Counted from the first letter of the stretch, positions 29,501 through 39,954 are shown. The stretch: DNA of 64,000 nt from Scheffersomyces stipitis CBS 6054 (GCF_000209165.1 NC_009068.1:2852001-2916000); one strand, 5' to 3'. Numbers and translations are program-made. Notes: generated by a model from the sequence alone, not told the origin.

Positions 29501-30283
29501 GAATGTATTAACAGTAGGTCTGACCGGATGGCTTACTCCTGGGTCACCTGTAGTGTAGGCTACTTCAAAGGTATTGTCAGCAGCATCGAAAGTGGCATCT
29601 TCATCATCATCTTCATGCAAAGTCATATGCTGAACCGACTTGAGAACAACTTCCGGGTCAGGAGGAGGAGCCTTCTTCCGGAGTTTGGACGAAGGAGAGG
29701 ACGAGGGCGAAGAGAATGTGATCGGTGACAAGACAGGAACAACCGGCAAGTCCTCATTGCTGGAAAATCCCCCAAGACTCTCGCGCTTGTTGACACGCTG
29801 AGGAGTCGAAGGAAGCAGTTTCGAGCCATCTTGCCCTGGATTGGGTGCTCTAGAAGGCATCATCTCCGATTGAGGTCTGACTCTTTTTCCGAGGCTCTTG
29901 TTGGCGAAAGTTGCACCAGAAGATGCAGCCGATGCAGCAGCGGTAGCAGCAGCAGATGCCATCTGCGAACCGTAGACGTCTTTCCTATTTCCGTAGTTGT
30001 GCGAATCCGAAGAAGTGTACGACGAGTCGGAATTGGTCGACAGAAAGTCAGAGCCCGAGTAGCTCAGACTCTGCATGTGTTTGAGTTCGTTGATACGTGG
30101 GGATGTCTGGATCGAGGGTGGCTGCAACTGCTGGGCGTAGGCATTACCGGAAACTGAATAGGAAGCCCTTTGTTTGGGCTTTGCGTTTAGCTTCGGAGGC
30201 TGAGGCCTCGTGTTGCCGGTCGAGTATTTCGAAGAAGCCGAAGTCGACGTCTTGTCGGATCTGAAACGGTCGAGAAGTCCCAT
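26573..30283 (-). CDS. Large Sel1-repeat protein, Dsf2-like
   Basis: The 1236-residue protein has a long disordered N-terminal part with Ser-rich, Glu/Asp-rich and Gln-rich tracts (about 1-830). A folded helical C-terminal domain follows (about 840-1236). The C-terminal domain contains Sel1/TPR-like repeats, seen in AIAYYEKCLELHPTDGKTLYKLGDIYE, YAKSLSYYNKSAKLNCLLAQVKLGSIYELG and AEGWYTAAYEMGHGGAAQKLG (each shown only as a landmark). This fits Saccharomyces Dsf2, a bud-tip and bud-neck protein, better than Skt5/Chs4, because there is no C-terminal prenylation motif. The function is unknown. Upstream lies the longest gene-free stretch of the window. Confidence 0.55.
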   Translation of the reverse strand: MGLLDRFRSDKTSTSASSKYSTGNTRPQPPKLNAKPKQRASYSVSGNAYAQQLQPPSIQTSPRINELKHMQSLSYSGSDFLSTNSDSSYTSSDSHNYGNRKDVYGSQMASAAATAAASAASSGATFANKSLGKRVRPQSEMMPSRAPNPGQDGSKLLPSTPQRVNKRESLGGFSSNEDLPVVPVLSPITFSSPSSSPSSKLRKKAPPPDPEVVLKSVQHMTLHEDDDEDATFDAADNTFEVAYTTGDPGVSHPVRPTVNTFLGSDQSQQNDYYSPEYPVFGNVASNNSNPNLAPLAAAPDSALDSGEISAKTEATTSSKYETSSEVGNEDDEEEDSEADDSSDNNVEDADTEAYNTNLMHQAPPQQHPQYDQWRQYYAGLAQQQQQQQQYIANNRASMYAGMPPQQQFYPNPNMNAANMQMQMMQMQQYINYLQQLQQQHPQVPGSPAGYGPMPGSLSKRHSQSSLSFQLTGSLPRSQLAVSLRATPSPPDSENKENRNDYLQSYRKVRKSEGDLLQDDNELVSNSRRSTIKSNRFPSVPQLSSRRSSGLSNLRYPNGNARVASVDLNFKPKQYHAYYEDEEEQDGGVAHRLSQKPQASTSEDQDLMLDKEDFRHISDYSRFLFDDEEDDENLKDDENRQLPTPSSTEESLSRQESSGLTSSFNSIQSEGKFVVGSSTDKKGSKNLADSNSSSTDMLSKGRRKKSPSPIRSGQSSSVAGSNLIGSSGSSVNGSGVGINRDFISPPPRSMHMGMDGNMGPSFQNPMFSQNTEYAGSIHGSRTNLMNDKRSLMMVSSPIKFDMHLFSTLHRPMMPMQRPPLMMGMAMQSSSPVKVSDSTINQKIENFVALRQVIAAGNKTIEYRLKWVQMLVSATNYKLYAYINIKGDPILPEQVTHNKSLFIKSSVTHLLKLLKEFESRKSDNVDVELEVYYIYASLLRQDYLNLYNQDFGIGKDIPQAIAYYEKCLELHPTDGKTLYKLGDIYEYEFTDEFDKALDFYKRSGKLGYNRAIYKVALLYLNVSSIRSIKFFKYLKDLSNIELKDVHLEEEDQEELSEVVGLASFQIGKIYEGIYPGDLTPEDEFVQRSLELAPVNYAKSLSYYNKSAKLNCLLAQVKLGSIYELGELNRDKNANKSIQWYLKGATSPLSFRRHPDAMLGLSRWSLSGSGGLSKHIPGPNPERAVMWCDRAIKEFNTASALFFMGELSEMGLTGSSAEGWYTAAYEMGHGGAAQKLGIE

Positions 30284-33200
30284 GGTGATGTATCACTTTG
30301 ACGATAATGGCCCGCGAGAAATTTCTAGTCACAATCTATAAGAATTGTGTGTTGTTGGTGGTTGGATCAAAAGTTGATGATCTCTTTAAGCGAATGACAG
30401 TCTAATAACGAAGACGAATACGAGAAAAAAAACTAGAAAAAGACAAGTGTCTGCAAGTTGCGAGATGCGATTGGAAGTGAATCTGGCAGCGTTCTGTTGG
30501 TGTTATTTAGCTATTTTCCTGCTGAGAATAGACACTTTGTACTGCTGGAGAAGATTCGTTTGAAGTCTGAATCCTGAGGCTCTAGACAACGGAAAAAAGT
30601 AAATGAGTCTGGACTTTGTTTCAGACAAAAAATCGGATTAGACAAGAGGGTGCGATTCAAGGTCTGTGACGCTCTCCGACCACCTTCAATGTTCAGCTAC
30701 AAGAAGAAAGTAGTTGATAATTAAATTATAGAAGCTAAATAAAGAAGTCTAGGAAATCCACAGAAGAGATGAAGATTCTTTTTTGTATCCTGAGCTTTTT
30801 TTGGAAGGAGGGATATTTTTTTTGCACTACATAATTGTGATATTATTTCCTGTAATGTACCTAATGTGCCGACTATTTATGTGAACCATGTAGCTTCGCC
30901 TAACTTGTGATGGTAAATCAAGGTGGAACTGGCGGATGGAATACGGCATGCCATTGGAATTTGTGTCTGTCAGAAACGACACCTGGCAGTATACGACAGT
31001 CTGTCGGTATTCCATGTATGTCTGGCTAGACGGATTTCTGGAAGTCTGTCTGCGGTTTACAAATTCATGTTCACGTTCCTTGAGCCGCTTGCAGACGTCA
31101 TAGTCTTCTCATTTCAGGCTACGTTTAGGTCTCAAAGTAGTGTCTGTCAGGGGAAATGCTCCCCAATTCCACTTCCCACTGCGTGTTTCTGTCGGCTTTA
31201 GATGAGGAGGAGTTGATGAAATCTACCCCTTTGGATTTCGACACTTTTGGGAGGTTATTGCCCCAATCTCCGCTTTGGGACCGAACATAAACATGTGTAG
31301 AGGCTCAGTGCGTCACGTGTCTGCATTTTCAGACTCTTCTATGTCGAATTCTGGATATTTTTCAATTCCTGCGTAGGCACGTGAGATTGCTGAGCCAGAA
31401 GTGCATCTAAAGTTAAAAATAGACTGAGGCTCCAAATATAGCTGGACTCCAGATATACTCCAGACATAATTACAGACATTGTCAGAGATGCAAACAGACA
31501 GACATCTTGGAATACGTCAACAAGAGATAAGAACATTACCTTGACAACCCTGAGCTGTGAGACTGAGCCATTTCGATTTTAGTGTCTGCTTTTCGCAGCT
31601 GCTGTGGGCTCGTGGTGTCTGAATTTGATCTGCGATACTGTGGATTGTGTGTCTTGCATTGTGAGACTCTGACAGTTGTTCATAGTACAGAGCCGGCTAG
31701 AAGGGCCCCTCAGTAACACAATGGCATCGGTCACGATTCCCAATAAACCCAGCCCTCTAGAGCCGTATTGAGTATTGTACGCTTTTCTTCACGTTCATGA
31801 TCAGGCTACGCTTCTCGTTGATTGTTGCGTTGTAGTGCTGGCACTTTTCAGACAATTAGTGCTCCAATAGTCTTTTAGACAAAACCAGTCCCTTTTGGTA
31901 TGAAAAATTTTCCGGTGTGAAAAGCGTCCCAGCAGTTGCAACCCAAATCCGAATATTTTACAATGTGTTTAGAGAGGCAAATGCAAAATGTCCTGCACCA
32001 TGCATTTAATTTAGAGAACTACGTCCGAGGAATGCATATACATGCCCAATAGTCTAAACAAGATTTTATATTAAGTGGATACAGGGAAACAAATTGAATG
32101 CTTTGGAAAATAAAATACATGCAGACACCCAACATCCCACGCAGACCCAAACGCACACCAACAATACAAGACCACGACAAACATACAAAGTGCCGAGTAG
32201 GTGTCAAGGTCTGTCTCGATGATCTGGAGCTAAAAGTACAACAACCCCTAGGAAATTACCTGGGCTGGCTCCAGGCTTAGAGGACCCCGAGGAATCCTGA
32301 TTTGAGCAACAAAGAATCGACGCAAGTTCGCTTGAAGAAGGGGCAATATTATTGGGCATCGTGCGTAAAAATAAACTCCTTGCGCATAGAGTTGCAAGAA
32401 TTCAAGAGATGAGCTACTAAGGGTTCTGCTGTATGGAACCGGCCTGGAGAAGGAACTGCTCTAGATATCCAAGACCCCCCAGAAATAATAGCAACACCTG
32501 TTTCCAGCAGCTGTATCTAATTTTCAGTTGCCCGCTTGGTTGCAGAAAAGTCGTAGTAGCAAAATCGGTGGTAGAATAGAACGGGATTTTGTATGTGCCT
32601 GCGAAATTTTCTGTTTAAATCGTATTTCGAAGTCTCTAGCTCAGGGCTCTTTGTTCTGATTTACAATCTGAAGTCGCTGGCTTAGACAGCATCTGCTGTA
32701 GCGATAGAGCACTCGGGGATCCATGTGGCTGGATACAAGTGAAAATGTGGGATCAGAAGGACGAAGTGCAAGCGGAAAATAATTAGCTGGACCTGTGCTA
32801 TTTTCAACAATATTAGGAAATCGAATGTCTGGAAAGAGAGAATAGCCTAAACATGCTTAATCTAGATCGCCACACTAATTCCAAGATATTTAGTGCCCAA
32901 ACGTGGCTGTTTCTGATTATCTCCAACATTCCCGTTTTCATCGAAATGAGTATTAAGTTTTTCGCAGCCAAGTTGTACCGATTCTTCTCTTATTCCAATA
33001 TGTACAAGTTCATAGAATGAAATATGAAATATAATTATAGGGCATGATGCTGCCTGGACTGGATACGAAAGAATACGAATAAGATTTATTCTAAATTCAG
33101 TTTAGTTTATAGATGAATCTTGGCGAATAGAAGATACATTAGAGTGCAGTGGATGGTTCTCTTTAACTCATTTTGCTCTACACACCTAGATTGGGAAATT

Positions 33201-34042
33201 CTTGCTGAACCTTATGAATTGAACAGGTAAGGGCCATTCTGTATACTTATGGATACAAGAAGCAACGTCTCGCTTGGAATTGGCAAGGAAATTTCTAATC
33301 AAACCTGACCCCTCATCACAAAACTCCCTGAATATATGATTCCAACCAGTTCCTCCGATACAGCCGGCAATCATAGATTCCAAAGACTTCTATCGTGTTG
33401 CTGACAGATATTGTTTCGACATATTCTCCGGGATACATCTCAATTGTATTGTTTGGGATTATCTTTCTCCTTGAAATTCCGCTTAATTCCTAACGGAGAT
33501 GATTGGATATAGCCACTCAAAATGTGAATACTTAATAAGCAGTCCCAAAATTTTTTTCAAATAATGGAAAAAGCTCCAAAATATCCTCAGTACCCGACGA
33601 AGCTGGTACGGGTAGTTTAAGAATGGAAGATTCCAGAGAAACAGTATCCAGAATAGCCGTTTGTTCTCAGTTCTTATCTATACCTTTTGCTTAGAAATCA
33701 GCAAGAATATGCTGACAAACTGAAGTGGCTCAACAAACCTTGGAAATAGACGCGGCTAAGTCTCAACTCTTAACTATGGACATGTAGCTTCCGCCACACC
33801 CAATCTGACTGCATTTACAACTCTGTCCGTGTCTGATTGCTTGTCGAGTCTTCTGTGGTTTCGCTGGCTTTCTTCAATCTTTCGCAGCAATTCTGTGGCT
33901 CCCTCGGTACTGTGGAGCCCTATAAAAGTTGCGCATTTACCCCAGACTACAAATCCGTTGAAATATTTCAATTGAATCATCGAATAACCGTCTTTTCAAT
34001 TGGCAATTCCCTAGAGTTCTACTAATCTCCTATATTCTCATT
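30284..34042. other. 3.8 kb divergent intergenic region Dsf2-like/ETR1-like
   Basis: This is the longest gene-free region. It holds seven GTGTCTG/CAGACAC heptamers (30447, 30963, 31140, 31317, 31582, 31615, 32122), CACGTG at 31314-31319 and 31378-31383, and four TTCGCAGC-type elements (31591, 32599, 32960, 33880). ORFs are short and unlike known proteins. I recognise no RNA gene, though a non-coding transcript could hide here. Confidence 0.65.
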
Positions 34043-35137
34043 ATGTCCATTCAAGCCCAGGCTGTGACCTTCACCGACTTCGGCAAAGATCTTCCCAATG
34101 TTCTCAAACAGACAAAGTTCGTCATTGATCCTGCCAACTTGAAGAGCAACCAGTTGGTGCTCAAGGCTCTTGCCAATTCTGTCAACCCATCTGATATTCA
34201 TGAGATTTTTGGAGGATACAGAATCCCCAGAACGCAATACTTGAATCCAGATGAGCCACTCTATGTTGGTGGAAACGAAGGTGTTTTCCGCGTAGTTGAA
34301 GTTGGTTCAGATGTAAAATTCAAAAAGGGTGATTGGTTGATTGCAAAGTTGCCAGGATTTGGAACATGGAGAAGTTATGCTTTGGCTACAATCGAGGCTG
34401 ATGATCCTGAACCTTTCATCAAGATCTCGTCGGATGACGACGACAGCTTATCTGTAGAGCAGGCTGCTACCATTTCTATCAATCCTCCCACTGCTCTTCA
34501 GCTCTTAAATCAATTTGTCAAGGACTGGGCAGATGATGGTAACGACTGGGTTATTCAAAATGCGGGAAACTCGCTGGTATCTAAATTTGTTACCCAATTG
34601 GCTAAGTTGAAGAATGTAAAGACGATTTCAATTGTTAGAGATGGAAAATCAGATGAAGAAATCAAGGAGTTGCAGGACTTTCACGCTACTAAAGTGTTGA
34701 CCGAATCTGAGTTCTTAGCGGAAGATTTCCTCTCTAAGACTTTGCCAGCCTTGATTGGTCCAAAGGGAAAAGTCAGATTGGCTTTGAACTCTATCGGTGG
34801 TGGTGAAGCAGTTACGCAGCTTGCCAACTCGTTATCGCACGACGGTTTCTTAGTCACTTTTGGTGTCATTGGTGGAGGTCAGATTTCCATTGATCCTAGA
34901 ATTCAGTTGTTCAAGAACATCACCACTGCTGCCTACTGGTTGACTGCCAATACTAAGAAAAACCCACAGTCGAAGGTTGATACGGTTCAAACTCTTCTTG
35001 AATACTACAAGCAAGGGAAGATTGTTGATACTCCTCTTAACAAGATCCAGTTCAAGGAAAATGAGAATATCCAAAAGGTATTTGTCAATGCCATCGTTAA
35101 TTCTAAAGACGGCAAACAGGTAATCTTCTATGAATAG
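34043..35137 (+). CDS. 2-enoyl thioester reductase-like MDR protein (Etr1 family)
   Basis: The 364-residue protein aligns with Candida tropicalis Etr1 over its length: VNPSDIHEIFGGY (with the catalytic Tyr position kept), GNEGVFRVVEVGS, FGTWRSYAL, SINPPTALQLL, DWVIQNAGNSLVSKF, LALNSIGGGEA and the C-terminal NSKDGKQVIFYE. Etr1 reduces trans-2-enoyl-ACP with NADPH in mitochondrial fatty acid synthesis. This copy starts directly at the catalytic domain (MSIQAQAVTFTDFG), with no basic presequence and no upstream in-frame ATG. It may be a cytosolic paralogue rather than the mitochondrial enzyme. It converges with the GATA factor gene. Confidence 0.75.
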   Translation: MSIQAQAVTFTDFGKDLPNVLKQTKFVIDPANLKSNQLVLKALANSVNPSDIHEIFGGYRIPRTQYLNPDEPLYVGGNEGVFRVVEVGSDVKFKKGDWLIAKLPGFGTWRSYALATIEADDPEPFIKISSDDDDSLSVEQAATISINPPTALQLLNQFVKDWADDGNDWVIQNAGNSLVSKFVTQLAKLKNVKTISIVRDGKSDEEIKELQDFHATKVLTESEFLAEDFLSKTLPALIGPKGKVRLALNSIGGGEAVTQLANSLSHDGFLVTFGVIGGGQISIDPRIQLFKNITTAAYWLTANTKKNPQSKVDTVQTLLEYYKQGKIVDTPLNKIQFKENENIQKVFVNAIVNSKDGKQVIFYE

Positions 35138-35424
35138 ATCGCATATTAAAAGGGATACATAATTGTTTTGTCGTTTTGTAGTTGATATACTATACGTCGA
35201 TTATTGATGGATGAAAAGAGTTTTACAAACAGACGTAGATCTATCGTATACATATAGAAGAGTTCTACAGTTAAGTATGTATCTTTTCCATTTAAACACT
35301 TACAAAACACAATTTCATTGTTCTATTGTTTCATTCACAAGCATCAGCTAATAATCACAGATATAAAGTACACCCATTCCTTTCTTTCCATACCCTGGCC
35401 ATTATTACATACATAAAAAAACGT

Positions 35425-37242
35425 CTAGTTCTGAGGTGGACTGAAGTCCAACCAATTCCAGCCTGCACTTCCATTAGCATTGCCATTAGTCTGACTGCCA
35501 TCGATCAAATCGAGATCCAAATTGGCATTCAAATGAGATTGTTGCATCTGATCGCCAACATACATGTCTTCATTAACTCCAGCTAAGCCAGATTGACCAG
35601 GCTGCGAATCCAAATCGTAGAAGCCAGAGCCAGACTTATTGCCTATCGTGAACGAATCCGACTGGAACAAGTTGATGTTCAAGAGCTTGTCTATTTCGTC
35701 CACGTTGTTGCCACCTACGGGCGTATGCTGATGGTTCTGGAAGTTGTTAACGGGCAAACTGCTCGATAATCCTGAATTTGCGTTTATAGAGATATTGGCA
35801 TTGTTGGAGTTGATACCGATGTTGGTGCGAGAAGGATTGTTGTCAGCGTTGGTACCTGGTTGAGTAAAGTCAAGGAAGCTGTCCATGTTGACCATATCCT
35901 TGTTGGTAGAATCATAGAACTTATTACCGTCGTAATTGGACAAGTCAAAGTCGTTAGAGCTAAACCTATCGTTCTGGTTGACGTTGCTAGTGTTGATATT
36001 AGACTTAGGCGCAGAAGAAGGAGAGAAGTTGCTCTTCAACAGTTGCAAGCCGTTGAAAAGATTGGTATTGTTATTCAGTATGATCTTGTCACTAGGATTT
36101 TTCACCGAGGCAGAGGAATTGCCAGAATTGTTGCCAGAATTAGAGATAGGATCGGAGTTAGCGATATGATTGGTGCTTGAACCAGAACCGGAATTATTAT
36201 TCAATGGCCTCAATACTCCATGTAATTTGTAAAACAATCCACAGGCGTTACAGAGCAAATCGCCGTTGTTAGCCTTTCTCCATAAGGGAGTCGTCTTGGT
36301 TTGGCAGTTGGTGCATTGCAATACTCGTTTGCCAATACCAGTACCGACCGATGGCTGCCTCTGTTTGAACTTTGGTGGAGATACCGACGTGGAGTTGGAC
36401 ACCGTATTTGATTGTAAAGAAGTATCGAACTCGGAATTCTGGTTGAGCTTATAGTCCAGCTTCAACGTCGATTCCAAAGAATTTATATATGACGAGAGAA
36501 AATTGTTATTTCCAGGAATGTTCTTAGCATTATTATTGTTAGCAAATGAAACTTCAAGTGGTTTATTGCTGGAAGTGCTTGTCGCAGTTGTAGCTGAAGA
36601 TTTCATCGTTCCAAAGATGGCGGAGTTCAGCGACGTAAGAGTGTTTGTGCTTGAATCCGGGGAAGTGATACTGTTCGTGGTGTTGTTATTGATGCTGTCA
36701 CTTTGCTTATTACTTTGGTTGTTATTCTTCGCCATTATGTTAGCCTGGTTATATTCTTCCTGGCTGATTCTACGGATATGGGCTACGTAGTCGAATTCGT
36801 CCAAGTTGGGGTCGTTGAGATTATCAAGCAGATCCCGTTTGGATCCATTGACAGTTACAGGACCTGAGTTCTTGGCTGAGATGGAGTTGGAACGATTACT
36901 AGACACTGAATTCAGACGATGGATGGGTTTGGCAATGCCATTAACAGAGCCAGAGCTTGAACGGTTGGATGCTGGAGCCGTTCCGGAGGCACCCAGCATC
37001 AACTTCTTGTTCTGGATTCTCCATGCTATGTTGGAGATTCTCTGATTGTGGGGTAAGTAGTTCTTGTTCTGGTACATCTTGAAGATTTCGATGGAGGAGT
37101 TATCTGTGTCAGCAATAAGGTTGGAGACGACAAGGGGTTGTTTCTCGTTTACTGCTGAATTTGACAATGAGGGCTTGTAGGAGATCTTGGAGCCGAGGGA
37201 AGGTTTAGCTTGTTTATGATTGGAGTTATTTCCTTGTGCCAT
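35425..37242 (-). CDS. GATA-type zinc-finger transcription factor (Gat1/Gln3 class)
   Basis: The 605-residue protein has one class IV zinc finger (about residues 309-333) with spacing C-X2-C-X17-C-X2-[20 protein letters not shown] followed by [14 protein letters not shown]. The N-terminus carries the short conserved block of fungal nitrogen regulators ([20 protein letters not shown], about residues 58-77). The rest is Asn/Ser-rich and probably disordered. By family knowledge it activates nitrogen-catabolite-repressed genes at GATA sites and shuttles under TOR control. Whether it is the Gat1 or the Gln3 orthologue cannot be decided here. A TGAGTCA (Gcn4-type) site lies about 215 bp upstream. 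Confidence 0.85.
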   Translation of the reverse strand: MAQGNNSNHKQAKPSLGSKISYKPSLSNSAVNEKQPLVVSNLIADTDNSSIEIFKMYQNKNYLPHNQRISNIAWRIQNKKLMLGASGTAPASNRSSSGSVNGIAKPIHRLNSVSSNRSNSISAKNSGPVTVNGSKRDLLDNLNDPNLDEFDYVAHIRRISQEEYNQANIMAKNNNQSNKQSDSINNNTTNSITSPDSSTNTLTSLNSAIFGTMKSSATTATSTSSNKPLEVSFANNNNAKNIPGNNNFLSSYINSLESTLKLDYKLNQNSEFDTSLQSNTVSNSTSVSPPKFKQRQPSVGTGIGKRVLQCTNCQTKTTPLWRKANNGDLLCNACGLFYKLHGVLRPLNNNSGSGSSTNHIANSDPISNSGNNSGNSSASVKNPSDKIILNNNTNLFNGLQLLKSNFSPSSAPKSNINTSNVNQNDRFSSNDFDLSNYDGNKFYDSTNKDMVNMDSFLDFTQPGTNADNNPSRTNIGINSNNANISINANSGLSSSLPVNNFQNHQHTPVGGNNVDEIDKLLNINLFQSDSFTIGNKSGSGFYDLDSQPGQSGLAGVNEDMYVGDQMQQSHLNANLDLDLIDGSQTNGNANGSAGWNWLDFSPPQN

Positions 37243-37456
37243 TACATATAGTTAGTATGGAAGAGGCTGCTGATTGGACAAAGGGAAAGTGTCGTCCTCA
37301 ACGTAAATGAATACTTCAGCAGTCAAGTAGGATAGATAACCGTACAAGAAGAGGGATGAATATGAAAGAATGTGAATCTGGATAGTCTGTTCAAGTTTTT
37401 GAAATTTTTCAAATCTTAGATTTTAGAGCTCAATTTTCAGATTGAAGAATACACTT

Positions 37457-37463
37457 TGAGTCA
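37457..37463. promoter_or_regulatory. TGAGTCA Gcn4-type site upstream of the GATA factor gene
   Basis: A perfect TGAGTCA lies about 215 bp before the GATA factor start. Gcn4 binds TGA(G/C)TCA in yeasts, so amino-acid-starvation control of this nitrogen regulator is possible. Confidence 0.4.
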
Positions 37464-37713
37464 CTGGGTGAGTTTTCGTATTGGGAATTCAGACAAAAAC
37501 GACAGTACAGTTGATTCGGGAAGTATAAGCTGTAGATCTTGGAGCTTATGGAAGAAGAAGTTAGTAGTTCTTCTTTTAATCGTGAGATCCTAAAAAAGTC
37601 AAGAATGTAGATTTAGAAAAAAGACGAAATAATTGCACAGCGATATGCAAGGAGGTTCCGACTGTCTGTCTGTTGTGCGAATGATAGACGGGTGGGATGC
37701 GCCAGAAAGTACG

Positions 37714-37725
37714 GACACTAGTGTC
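37714..37725. promoter_or_regulatory. Palindrome GACACTAGTGTC
   Basis: A perfect 12 bp palindrome combines two inverted GTGTC half-sites of the GTGTCTG element that is clustered in this intergenic region. Confidence 0.5.
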
Positions 37726-38176
37726 TGAATATATGGATGGGTCGGCGTCTGTTTTCAATATTAAGAAAGAAGAAGCAGACACATAAATTAAAGTTGTCAG
37801 TTACCGAATTTTTTTTCTGTACTTGACTAATAAGGCGGTGGGGGATTGGGGCCAAGGCACGTTAGATAAAACCGGGCCAGGCACTGGGACAGCTAAATAC
37901 ACTGGTAATACTAATCAAATAGTCTAGCAGAAATACAGCCAAATGACCTGATGTCTCTTCTATCAGCTAGAGGCTCTAGATCGGTCAGAAATGGAAACGA
38001 AGATGGATACAAAAAGAAAAGAGAAAAGAGGAGCTCCTACAATATTATGTGGGTTCCCAACTAACCCTACTAAACTTTACTGACCAATGCACCGTCCTGC
38101 ACATCGCGCAGAGACCTCCATATGTTGGTAGATTATTTTGACTCCTCTCCCCAGCATCTAACGCTCATCATATGTA

Positions 38177-38193
38177 GTGTCTGCAGGAGACAC
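38177..38193. promoter_or_regulatory. Inverted repeat GTGTCT-N5-AGACAC
   Basis: Perfect 6 bp arms flank a GCAGG spacer. It belongs to the same GTGTCTG family as the palindrome at 37714-37725. Confidence 0.5.
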
Positions 38194-39145
38194 CAAAGAG
38201 CGCAAAATGAGCGGACCGAAAAGCTCGGGAAACGGAAGTGTCTGTCGCCTGAAGTCAGAAACAGTAGCCCGAGAATAGACACAGCCAGAAGTCAGACAGA
38301 CAATATGGCTGCAATTCTTTCTGAAAGTAAGTCCATTGCAAAGAAGGCATAGGTTTCGTTCTATATGATTCAACTATTTGGTTGCATCAATTGTACTCTC
38401 TCAGCCAAGGAGACCATTCCAGCCACTTCCTGTCTCTTTGCGGTGGAAATAGCCCCCACATGCAGCCTACCGACCGTTTTTGTGAGCCCGAGGGGTTGGA
38501 GAGAACCAATTGAGTGTTCTTCTTCACTAAACTACCCCACACAAACCTTTGCCTAGTAAACTCTCGGTTCTTGGACAACATATCGCGATCAGTCGATCTT
38601 TCTCCTCATATCAGCTCGTTTTATAACCACCATTCTAAAGCTGTTGCGCGAGCCGGATGCCGAGCCTCAAGGTTCAAGCGGAGACATTGCAGTTACGACA
38701 TTGTCCCCACATCGCCGGTTCAGGCATCATCGCAGAATATTATTCGCATCACGTGAAGTGAGATAGCCGTCCATTCCAGCTGCTGGGAGCCTTGACTTGA
38801 CTTTCAGGCTTCGTAGCTTTTCGTGCGTTTGATTTCGTTCTCATTTCGTTCCTCTCCGATTGACCAAATTTGCTGTCAGCATTGGATCTCGGAGTTTTTG
38901 TGCGTTTTTCTCCGCGAATTTTTCGTATGTAGCGTTCATACTCTAGTTTTCGCAAATGGAATATGTAAGCGAGCCGTCCAACACCAGTGCAGATCCAGAT
39001 CCAGATCCATTTGCACACATTTACACACACGGCAACCACCTACAAGAGAACCACAGCAACAGGGGAGGAGAAGGACTCATGCTATTGTCTTCTCGCTTCC
39101 CTTGACTTTTGAGATGGTGAAGAATTTCTATTTCCTGTTTTAAGA

Positions 39146-39158
39146 TTCGCAGCCATTT
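39146..39158 (+). promoter_or_regulatory. Recurrent TTCGCAGCCATTT element
   Basis: This copy reads GATTCGCAGCCATTTAAA and lies about 280 bp upstream of the YSF3 start. Confidence 0.4.
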
Positions 39159-39337
39159 AAAGTGGGATGCCAGGACTACTTGTAAATGTGGGGAAATGGC
39201 AGATAATTTCGTTTAAAGTTTATCTAGAATCTTCCTCTGTATCCTATTAGTAAAATACGCTTGGTCTTGAAAATATTCAAGATCATCTTAAGAGTAGTCT
39301 GCTACGGGAATTGTTAGTAACTTTCATTGCAGATTTT

Positions 39338-39343
39338 CACGTG
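39338..39343. promoter_or_regulatory. CACGTG element upstream of YSF3
   Basis: TTTCACGTGACAAATCATGTGAC contains CACGTG about 85 bp before the YSF3 start, with a degenerate second copy (CATGTG) beside it. Confidence 0.5.
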
Positions 39344-39427
39344 ACAAATCATGTGACACATTTAGCTGTAGATTAAAAGCATTTACAAAGCGAATTTCCA
39401 AATAATCTGCTTCATTTACACCAAGCA

Positions 39428-39676
39428 ATGGCAGACAAGGTCAAGGAGTTCAACGACTATAACCGTCTCAAGGCGAAGTATATTGGCTTGGGTAACCCGG
39501 ACACGACTCGCGAAGAGTTTTTGACCAATGTACATAGAGATACACTCAGTTCTCTCAGCCATCACGATAATCTTGTTCTTTACAATTCGGTAGTTTTAAA
39601 CAAACATCCAGAGCTTTTGCGTCAGGATATGATCAAAAAGATGGTACAACCACTTAAGAAGAAGAATACAGATTAG
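39428..39676 (+). CDS. YSF3: SF3b complex small subunit (SF3B5/SF3b10, Ysf3)
   Basis: The 82-residue protein matches SF3b10: LKAKYIGLGNPDTTREEFLTN, HRDTLSSLSHHDNLVLYN, and a C-terminus with MIKKMVQPL. By family knowledge it is a subunit of the SF3b part of the U2 snRNP, which recognises the intron branch site. The gene is a single uninterrupted frame here, whereas the Saccharomyces gene has an intron. The length equals the family norm of about 85 residues. Confidence 0.9.
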   Translation: MADKVKEFNDYNRLKAKYIGLGNPDTTREEFLTNVHRDTLSSLSHHDNLVLYNSVVLNKHPELLRQDMIKKMVQPLKKKNTD

Positions 39677-39954
39677 GTTCGCTTATTTGCAATCTGGATT
39701 CCATTGAGCCTTCTACAATTACAATTACTTACACGTTAGCATTGTCCGTTGTACGCTAATGATGACTTTTGATGACTTACGACCATAATTATAGAATTAT
39801 CGACTCATGCGATTTGCCTGTGTCAATATAGTATGTATTATACCTAGAAAATCGATATTTTGACTGGACCGGTGGGTTTCGGTTCCGAACTAGTTTTATT
39901 GTTACTTTCTTAGAAGTAGTGTTCGTTAGTGTAACGTAGGTAGAATCTTCCAGT

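Larger units (their letters stand above)
37243..39427. other. 2.2 kb divergent intergenic region GATA factor/YSF3
   Basis: This holds a TGAGTCA site (37457-37463) and a palindrome GACACTAGTGTC (37714-37725). GTGTCTG-type elements cluster at 37721, 37775, 38177, 38238 and as AGACAC at 38277. It also holds CACGTG at 38750-38755 and 39338-39343, and a TTCGCAGCCATTT element at 39146-39158. No ORF resembles a known protein. Confidence 0.65.

Noticed and set aside
37228..37256. TACTAAC on the minus strand just before the GATA factor ATG, with an AG about 18 bases later
   Set aside because: It resembles an intron branch point and 3' splice site, but I found no matching GTATGT-type donor upstream. 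The annotated ATG gives a complete conserved protein.
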